Source: Annona cherimola (lineage: Eukaryota > Streptophyta > Magnoliopsida > Magnoliales > Annonaceae). From it: 64,000 nt of DNA. The notes below the pieces were generated by a model, which was given only the letters and a program-made list of their open reading frames with translations, searched no databases and was not told where the DNA came from. The position numbers and the translations under genes are program-made. The DNA lies in contig CM059975.1 in the NCBI GenBank assembly GCA_030490835.1, positions 60,255,174-60,319,173 on the forward strand, given 5' to 3'. How positions within the stretch are numbered: position 1 is the first letter of the stretch; the number at the start of each line of letters is the position of its first letter. Below, piece by piece: positions 56,434 through 64,000 of the stretch.

Positions 56434-58918
56434 TGTAGAACCCTGATGGTATACGTGTCATTTCGACACTTGTAATTTTGAAGATTATTTTATGAATAAA
56501 TAAAGATTCATGAACCTTATTAATGGACATGTGTATTTGAGGTTGAAATAATGCAATTGGAAATTTAACCCCGTAAATAGTGCACGTGAATAGTAAATAG
56601 GGATTAAAATATATGATTAAGAGTTAATCACTTGGATTAACTTAATCATAAAAGACAAAATAGAGATTTAATCACTACAAGACAAAATAGCAATTCTTTT
56701 GGATATTTTAATCAAAATTCGGATTTATATGGAAAAATAGAAAAAAATTCATAAATTGCAATCCGGGCGTCGAAATTCGATGAAATTTTTTATGGATGGT
56801 TAAAAATTTATGATGAACATAATGAATGGATTAAGATGTGATAAAAATCACAAATCAAAGGTCAAGATTAAACATCAAATGAAAAATCAAAAAGTAGCAT
56901 TATTTTAATTAAATGCTACTTTTGACTTTTTACAAAAATTAAATAATAAAAAATAAAAAAATTAAATGAAATGCAGCAATAGCAGGGGGCGTGAGCAGGG
57001 GTATTTATGGCCATTTGACTTTGATCAATGGTTCAAATTCATCCAAATCACAAATCAAGGGTTTAGATTTAATTAGCTTAATATTAATAAAATAAAAAAA
57101 ATAAAAAATTAGGAAAAACAGGCCTGCAAAATAGGGCAGCTGGAGCAGGGTAGGGAGGCTGCACAAGGCTCTAAGAATCTTTGGGAAATTAGAAAAAAAC
57201 ACCTTTGCAATTTTACACCCTAAGCTAGAGGGGGTAAATTTCAAATTTATGAAAAATGGACCCCTATAAATAGAGGAGCAGCCCATGAACGAATTGACAA
57301 CCATCCTAGCTCAAAAAAATCACTTGATAAATTTCATTTCCCATCCCCACACGTTTTAGCCTTAAGGAAAGAGGAGAATCGAAGGTTGGAGTGAGAAAAG
57401 GCGAGTTGAAGAGGCATAACTTCTCTTGAGGTAAGTGGATTCCCCTCAAACTTGTTTTGAATGTTAGATGAAGTAAAAACATGCTTAGATAATCTCCAAG
57501 CATCAGAAAATAAGTATAGATATAATGTTTAAATGGAATTATGCCAAAACATCAAAAATTTGGAGCAAAGATAGGGTATTTGGGAAAATAGCATATGATA
57601 TGTGAAAATAATTCTCCAAAATTGATAAATGATGACTTAGGATGTATGATTATGATAAATATGATGTTAGAATAATGATATATTTATTTCATGATTTTTG
57701 GGATTAAGGATTTTGCTTAAGTGAATTTATGTTAATTTTTAGTATATGGAGAAAATGATTTTTTTGGCCAAGTAAATGATGATAAATTCAAAATGTATGA
57801 AATTTCCAATGATATACTAGGCATAAGGTATGTCATGGTATTTTTTATTTTTGGAAAAAATATCAATTTTTGGAACCCATGAACAGTGATTTGCTACAGT
57901 GATTTGCTACAGTAAACAGCGTGATTTTGAAGAAAATTTGAGATTAATATTTAAATATGATGATGAAAATTTTGAAGTATCTATGGATAAAAAAAAAATA
58001 TATCCACATAAAGAGATAATAATATAGAGCATGCATGGGAAGCAGTTTGAATAAAAGAAATGAAAATTTCATTTCTCCTTGAATAGGAAAAGGAAAAGAG
58101 AAGGTCGAAGACACCTCCTAAAAAGGTAAGGAAGTTATATGTTTTGCAAATTATTTCCAAAATGCTTGAAATTGTTTGCAAGTTGCTTTATGAAATTTAT
58201 TTAAGGTTGGCCATACCTATAACTGTTTTACATGAACTGAAGTTCGTTTTGTGAAATTATTTATTAAATACTTTTTATGAAATTGTTTATGATTTGCAAA
58301 TATCGAGAATGAGCATGTGCACGAGGAATAGGCCTTAGTCGAGGTAGTAAGCGGACCGGATGTCCCCATCGCTATTGCCAAGTCGCTTAATAGGCCCAGG
58401 CCGGTGGCGACCTCCCTGAAATGGGAGCATGTATGGGATGGGCGCCTAGCTAGCGTCGCATCCAAAGGAATGTCATGAATGCTATGTATGCATTGCATTT
58501 GCATTTTATGAAATGCATGAAAATGATTGAAAAATTATGTATAGCTTGCTTACTGAGTATTATTACTCACCCATGCTTTTTCAACAACAGACAGGAAATG
58601 ATGATGAAGGCAGCATGCCAAGTGTTATGTAGTTTTTGATATAAATGATGTTTATGTAAACTTTATGTAAAATCAACGATGATAATTTTGAGATGGAAAG
58701 GAATATTTTTATTCTAATGAAAATATTTATGAAATAGTTTTTGCTCATAACTGTGTTATGTGAAATATATTTCAAATTGGATGAATGATGGGAATTTTTC
58801 ATGTATTGATAAAAAAAAAAAATCCTGCCGTGTGATCAGGGCAACAATCCTGAGTCACGTTTACCAATCAAAACCATCCCGGAGTAAGGCTTCTAGGCAC
58901 CTCGGTTCGGGCGTCACA
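56434..58918 (+). repeat. Gypsy H 3' LTR
   Basis: From TGTAGAACCCTGATGG to GGCGTCACA; colinear with 40246-42775. TATAAATA box at 57265-57272. It has a small insertion and deletion near 57855-57905 and a deletion near 58303 compared with the 5' LTR. Confidence 0.92.
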
Positions 58919-58923
58919 CATCT

Positions 58924-59660
58924 CGTGTCTTTTAGAAATATTACCTGTCTGTTGGCATTGATCGCACCTTTTGACATGAAAATGGGCGTCTTTAAATAGT
59001 GATGGCTAGTAGAATCCCGATTGAAGTACTTTTGCCGCAGTTTTGTCGCCTTAGAAGTGGCCCCCATACGGAGATGAATGGTAGCTCTGCAGTATGATTC
59101 CTGTTCACACTTTGGAATACATCTCCGATATAAATGGTCTGGGCATTGCTTGAATAGATATGGATCATCCCAAAAATAGAATTTAACGTCGTGGAAAAAT
59201 TTCTTCTTTTGGTGTGAATTCAACCCCGGAGGCAACATTCCACTGACGATGTAATTGACGAAGTCTGCATACCATGGTGGACTGCCTGGGGAGATAGAGA
59301 ATAGTTGCTCGTCAGGGAGCACTTTCCGAATTTGCTCCATATCGTGGGCTAACTGGGGTCCTTCAAGGCGGGATAGATGGTAAGCGACTTGATTTTCAGC
59401 TCCTTTCCAGTCTTTGATTTTGAGGTCAAATTCCTGTAGCAGTAAGACCCATCGAATCAAGCGTGGTTTTGCATCCTTTTTCTCAATCAAATATTTAATG
59501 CCTGAATGGTCTATGTAAACGATCACTTTGGTGCCCACCAGATAAGCTCTGAATTTGTCAAATGCAAATACCACCACTAGCAGTTCCTTTTCGGTTGTAG
59601 TGTAATTCATTTATGCCTCGTTCAAGGTTTTGCTAGCGTAGTAGATGGAGTGAAAAAATT
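58924..59660 (-). pseudogene. pol: Element G RNase H and integrase N-terminus (broken)
   Basis: The ORF starts [20 protein letters not shown] at 59610. RNase H motifs [19 protein letters not shown] and [17 protein letters not shown] follow; the last catalytic Asp (usual ADHLSR) is Tyr here. Then comes the spacer and a decayed integrase zinc finger ([20 protein letters not shown]) in which the second half of the HHCC motif is poorly preserved. The frame reaches H at 58923 in the conserved region that continues as [10 protein letters not shown] at 40245. Confidence 0.85.
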
Positions 59661-60689
59661 TATTCTTTCACTGTCCCAGTACCGCTCCCACTACATAGTC
59701 GCTTGCATCGTACATCAATTCGAATGGGAGGTTCCATTCTGGAGAAATAATAATTGGCGCGGATACCAATTTCTTCTTCAGCTCCTGGAATGCTTTCATA
59801 CATTCGCTGGTGAATTCGAATGGCATATCTTTCTCGAGCAGTAAACATAGCGGCTTGGCTATCTTTGAGAAGTCTATTATGAACCACCTATAGAACCCCA
59901 CATGTCCTAGAAAACTGTGAATGCCTCTGACTGAGGTGGGTGGAGGTAATTTCTCGATTGTCTCGATTTTAGCTTTGTCCACTTCAATTCCCTAATAAGA
60001 GACCCTGTGACCAAGTACGATGCCCTCCTGCACCATAAAATGTCACTTTTCCCAGTTAAGAACCAGGTTCGTATCCTCGCAACGCTGGAGCATTGTCGAT
60101 AAGTTGGTTAGGCACTCGTCATAGGAATTCCCAAATACTGAAAAATCATCCATGAATACCTTCAGGAAATCCTCCACCATGTCAGTGAAAATGACCATCA
60201 TACAGCGCTGAAATGTTCTTGGAGCGTTGCATAGGCCAAACGGCATTCGCCTGAATGCGAACATGCCATAAGGACATGTGAACGTGGTCTTTTCTTGGTC
60301 CTCCGGTGCTATCATAATATGATGATAACCTGAATAGCCGTCCAGAAAGCAATAAAATTCACGTCGCGCTAACCTGTCTAGCATCTGATCAACAAATGGA
60401 AACGAAAAATGATCCTTTCTGGTAGCTTTATTCAGCTTGCGGTAGTCCATGCAAACTCGCCAACCAGTAACTATCCTGGTCGAGATTAGCTTGTTGTTTT
60501 CTTCAAGACGCACTGCACCGGGCTGACCCAAGAACTGTCGGAGATAGGGTATATCACACCTGCATCTAGCCATTTGATGATCTCCTTTTTAACCACCTCT
60601 TTCATGATTGGGTTCAGCCTATGGCTCTTTTGTGATCTTTAAGCACTCTGAGAAATTTTTCTTCTTGTACGGGATCAAGTGCAGAAGAA
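59661..60689 (-). pseudogene. pol: Element G reverse transcriptase (broken)
   Basis: RT core ORF 60043-60573: TGWRVCMDYRKLNKATRKDH, FPFVDQMLDRLARREFYCFL, TFTCPYGMFAFRRMPFGLCN, and catalytic FMDD at 60145-60156. After a break the thumb and connection run to 59668 (IHSFLGHVGFYRWFI, then MYDASDYVVGAVLGQ, the start of RNase H). The N-terminal part (60574-60689) keeps EEKFLRVLKDHKRAIG, a stop, then LNPIMKEVVKKEIIKWLDAG. An in-phase block that normally lies between these has been lost. Sequence type is Athila. Confidence 0.87.
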
Positions 60690-60694
60690 ATAAT

Positions 60695-62516
60695 TGTTGG
60701 TCCCGAGTTAATGGCAATTACCCAAGAGGGGAGGGGTGAATTGGGTATTTAAAAATTTCAACTTAAACAGAAACTTTAACCCGAATTAATCTAGTATCCT
60801 TTATGAATAAAAAAAATGGAAAGCAATATAGTGTAGAGAGCAGAAATGAATATCAACACATAAGATTTTATAGTGGTTTGAGCAACCTCCCTACTCCACT
60901 CTTCCAAGCTCACACACTCTTGTGACTTGCGTTCCACTATCGTATTTCACAAATACAACTAGAGTCACTGCTCTCTTCTAGATTCCAGCTCTAGGGGGCA
61001 TCAACAATTCACAGCACAAGTAGGTGACGAGTTCCACTCCAATCACACACTACTTTGCTTACACTTGATCTTAGTTACCCAAACTAAATCAAGTTCAATA
61101 CAACAATAAAAATGAAAGAAAGTTTCTACACTTAACTTTTGCGTAGAGGTAGATTTGGCGCAGAGAAGAACTTGTAACGTATGCTCAATGATTCAGCAAG
61201 CAGCTCTTGGTAATTTAAAAGCAAGGTTCTTCTTCTAGATGTTGACTTGATCACTTAATGCTCTTAGAGATGGGAGTTATGTTCGTTCAATAAATTCTCA
61301 GCTACCCTCCTCGTTCATATTGAATGCCTTATATAATTTGTGAGGGAATTCGAACGTTTGGAGGTAGGTGGCGCGCATTTAATGCGCCAACGTTCGAAAA
61401 TTTTCTGACCGTTGCGACCCAAGTCGCAGGTGGAGTCGACTTCGGGTGCGACTTCACCCAAGTCGCAAATGGAGTCAACTTCGGGTGCGACTTCGCCTGT
61501 CCGCAGCTTCTTCGAGTTCTATTCTGGGTCGACTTGGTCCTCGACTTGACCCAAGTCGCAGGTGAAGTCGACTTCGGTTGCGACTTCACTTCTTCAGCTT
61601 GCTAATTGAACTTGAAGTTCTTGGAATGACTTTCTTGCTTGAATTTCTTCATGTTTGGTTGTTTTTCCTTTGATTATATCTTTTGCAACTCAGTATAATC
61701 ATCCTAGCTTGATGTCCTTTTAGCTTCGTGACTTGCAAACTTTGAATCCTTGTAATCTTGAGTACTTGAATCTTAGAACGCCTAATGATGTCCAAATGTG
61801 TGTTCATAATCCAACATGATGAATTCATGCTACCCTTCTTGCTTTGATCTTCATTTGATCTTCATTTGAGTGTTTAAGTCATCTTGATCTTCATCTTCAC
61901 CTGAATCTATCATTGAGTCATCTTAATCTGCAAGTTCCGCACTGGAGTCGAAGTTGGAGTCAACTTGGTCTGCGACTTCACCCAAGTCGCATGCGGAGTC
62001 GACTTGGCATGCGACTTCGGCAGCTCTCGTCTCCGATTTCAACTCTGGATGAAAATGACGCCTCGAAGTCGAAGCTGGAGTCGACTTGATCTGCGACTTC
62101 ACCCAAGTCGCATGCGGAGTCGACTTCATTTGCGACTTCGGTAGCTTGGTTCCCCGTTTTCAACTCTGGATGAAAATGATGCCTCGAAGTCGAAGCTGGA
62201 GTCGACTTGGTCTGTGACTTCACCCAAGTCGCATGCGGAGTCGACTTCGTTTGCGACTTCGGTAGCTTGGTTCCCCATTTTCAACTCTGGATGAAAATGA
62301 CGAGCTGAAGTCGCTACTGAGTCGACTTGGGGATCAACTTAGCCTAAGTCGATGCCTGAGTCGACTTGGAAATCGACTTGACTTTCCATGCTTCATATTC
62401 TTCATTTATATAACCTTCAATCATCTTCACAAACATGTTAGTAACCAACGCTTACTCAAATTGGTTTGTTAATCATCAAAACATAAACTTGGCTTATTTT
62501 CCACATGTTTCCAACA
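60695..62516 (-). mobile_element. Copia solo LTR J
   Basis: 1822 bp, minus strand, TGTTGGAAACATG to GGGACCAACA, with perfect duplication ATAAT (60690-60694 and 62517-62521). Closest to the B LTRs. TATATAA box at 61329-61335 (minus). Nested stem-loop at 60871-60939, one hairpin unit at about 60955-61000, GTCGAC clusters at 61415-61590 and 61935-62385. Confidence 0.92.
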
Positions 62517-62521
62517 ATAAT

Positions 62522-63480
62522 CACTAGGAGTGAGGGTTCTACTCCCAAGAATGCATATCTAAGGTGCTTTGGCAAAAGTTTCAGCTCCAGAATAGGCAGC
62601 TCTTCGATCGATGGCTTCAATTATTTAAAAGATTCCGGCTTGAGTTCCAGCGATTCGAATTTCTGCGGGTAGCGTGGGAATGTTGGAGGTTGCTACAGAT
62701 ATTGAATCATTTCTGCCAAATCTTCATCAGATTCACTGACTTCCCTGACCAGTAATGCTTCTAAAATGTCTTTGAAAGCTGAAAATTAGAATTCAGCTTG
62801 AACTGCCGAGTCCACCATGTCTATCATTATACATTCATCTGGATCATTTGGTAACTGCATCGCCTTGAACACGTTAAAAGTAACGTGTTCGCTCTGAACC
62901 CACATAGTTAGCTCTCCAGCCTGTACATCGATGATGGCTTTACCCATTGTGAGGAAGGGTCGACCCAGAATGATTGGCACATCTCGATCTTCTTCATAAT
63001 CCAGGATAATAAAATCAGCAGGAAAGATGAACTTGTCCACCTTGACAAGAACATCTTCAATAATACCTTCCGGATACATAATAGATCAATCCGCCAGTTG
63101 CAACATGACAGTAGTAGGTCGGGCTTCCCCGAGGCCCAATTTTCTACAAATCTACTTGGGCATGAGATTAATGCTGGCTCCCAAGTCGCACAGAGCTCTC
63201 CCAAAGTATTGGTCTCCAATCGTGCATGGGATAGTGAAACTCTCTGGGTCCTTGAGCTTAGGAGGCAGCTTCCTCTGCACCCTCACACTGGTTTCCTTCG
63301 TTAACGCCACCGTTTCGAATTTCGTCAACCGCCTTTTCTTTGATAGCACGTCTTTCATGAATTTAGCGTAGCTAGGCATCTATTCCAAGGCTTCAATGAG
63401 AGGTATATTGATGTGTAGCTGCTTTAATACCTCTAAGAACTTCTTGAATTGGCCCTCCTTTTAGGATTTGCGAATCACTG
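62522..63480 (-). pseudogene. pol: Element G protease and linker to RT (broken)
   Basis: Athila-type retropepsin: the active-site motif DLGASINLMPK is at 63173-63187 and just beyond, at the end of a frame (63152-63379) that begins PSYAKFMKDVLSKKR. A second frame (62786-63079) gives VDKFIFPADFIILDYEEDRD, VPIILGRPFLTMGKAIIDV and the flap and C-terminal part. Between 62522 and 62780 a linker can be read with LPKHLRYAFLG, which normally joins protease to RT. Several frame changes; Gly of GRPFL and the DLG triad are intact. Confidence 0.84.
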
Positions 63481-64000
63481 AGGAAATGGAGGAGGCGGCC
63501 ATTGATTCGTGGTGATTTCAGTGTCTAGTTGCTTTTGAGTGGTATCTGATTCTTCTGGCTCCTGCGACTACTGAATCAGAGGATTGGTGGGTTCAGTTAC
63601 TGATTCTGGTGAAGTTGCATCGGGTAACTGCTTTCCACTATGCAATGTGACTGCTTAGACCTGTTCTTTACCTTTTCCTTTCGGGTTTTTCTCGATGTCG
63701 CTCGATAACTAACCTTGAGGCCTATTATTCAGGGCTGAGGCCAGTTGGCCTATCTGAGCTTCCAGGTTCATGTTCGTCGTGATCTGGGATTGCATGAATT
63801 GCATAAAGAGGTTTTCCATATCAGATTTCTTCTCTTCTCGCTGTGGTGGATTGAACTGCATTGGTCTTGCGGGCTATTGTTGCGGGGGCTGCTGCGAGAA
63901 TCCAGGCGGTTGATTCGGCCTCGTCTGGTTGTTCCATGAGAAGTTGGGAGATTTCTCCAGCTTGGGTTGTAGTTATTTCCATACTGATTCGTTGGATTTC
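63481..64000 (-). pseudogene. gag: Element G gag, C-terminal part (broken, runs off window)
   Basis: The minus strand reads an Asn/Pro/Gln-rich segment (PGFSQQPPQQ) at the window edge, then MENLFMQFMQSQITTNMN followed by LEAQIGQLASALNNRPQG, then a stop. A Ser/Pro/Thr/Glu-rich linker with VTLHSGKQLP (the Athila gag-protease linker motif) follows and leads into the protease. Stops near 63655, 63570 and 63710. The capsid and zinc-knuckle parts would lie beyond 64000. Confidence 0.75.

Larger units (their letters stand above)
40246..58918 (+). mobile_element. Gypsy element H, Tekay/Del-type chromovirus
   Basis: A complete element with the perfect duplication CATCT (40241-40245 and 58919-58923), inserted in integrase of G. 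LTRs 40246-42775 (2530 bp) and 56434-58918 (2485 bp), tRNA-iMet primer site, gag, protease, RT, RNase H, integrase, chromodomain, polypurine tract. The internal region is split by element I at 46687-55405. Tekay/Del elements are known for 2-3 kb LTRs and a C-terminal chromodomain; both are seen. The LTRs differ by scattered substitutions and a few indels, a few percent by eye. Confidence 0.94.
36332..64000 (-). mobile_element. Athila-like element G (5' end outside window)
   Basis: Minus strand: 3' LTR 36332-37916, polypurine tract, 3' region, integrase, RNase H, reverse transcriptase, protease and the C-terminal part of gag up to the window edge. It inserted into F; the left flank CTTTC (36327-36331) cannot be paired because the right end is outside. 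It is split by chromovirus H (TSD CATCT) and by copia solo LTR J (TSD ATAAT). RT, DLGAS protease and integrase sequence types fit Athila. All genes are broken. Confidence 0.88.

Overview
This window looks like nuclear DNA from the repeat-rich, probably heterochromatic part of a large plant genome. It is AT-rich. Every reading frame that can be assigned belongs to an LTR retrotransposon, and I found no host gene, rRNA or tRNA. Three groups account for nearly everything. The first is Ty1/copia elements of Sirevirus type: the primer site matches initiator tRNA-Met, the polypurine tracts are multiple AAAAGGGGGAGA-like runs, and one copy keeps an env-like region. The second is a Ty3/gypsy chromovirus of Tekay/Del type. 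The third is Athila-like Ty3/gypsy elements with a primer site for tRNA-Asp, together with gag-only relatives.

Layout. 1-13301: copia element A (+), whose 5' LTR is cut by the window edge; its gag carries a 2.7-kb chromovirus solo LTR (2469-5181, TSD AACCT). 13302-16514: about 3.2 kb of AT-rich sequence without genes. 16515-17818: copia solo LTR C (TSD CCACT). 17830 onward: Athila-like element D (+), whose gag is split by full-length copia element B (20473-29464, minus, TSD CGCCC) and again at 29711 by a minus-strand Athila-like complex E/F. Copia solo LTR K (32564-34270, TSD GTATT) and Athila-like element G (minus, from 36332) lie inside F. Chromovirus H (40246-58918, TSD CATCT) and copia solo LTR J (60695-62516, TSD ATAAT) lie inside G. 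The non-autonomous element I (46687-55405, TSD GTTTG) lies inside H. This gives a chain D > F > G > H > I with six perfect 5-bp target duplications in the D-to-G region.

State of the genes. All gag and pol regions are broken. Many of the stops are changes expected from C-to-T or G-to-A mutation of Trp, Gln or Arg codons, as in methylated, silenced elements. Catalytic motifs (protease DSG or DLG, reverse transcriptase YVDD, FIDD or FMDD, integrase zinc finger, RNase H) are mostly still readable. H is closest to intact: its gag-pol frame to the end of integrase has only point stops. Elements I and E/F carry no recognisable polymerase in this window, so they would need enzymes from an autonomous Athila-like relative such as G.

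The most interesting signals are non-coding. (1) The transcribed part of every copia LTR has a conserved nested stem-loop with a compensatory base-pair change. (2) A duplicated hairpin motif sits in the 3' region of otherwise divergent Athila-like elements (F, G and I). (3) A conserved box lies immediately after the last ORF of F, G and I. (4) Two unrelated LTR families carry arrays of GC-rich palindromes (GTCGAC and GGCGCCTAGGCGCC). (5) Copia copies A and B share a +1 frame offset between gag and pol.
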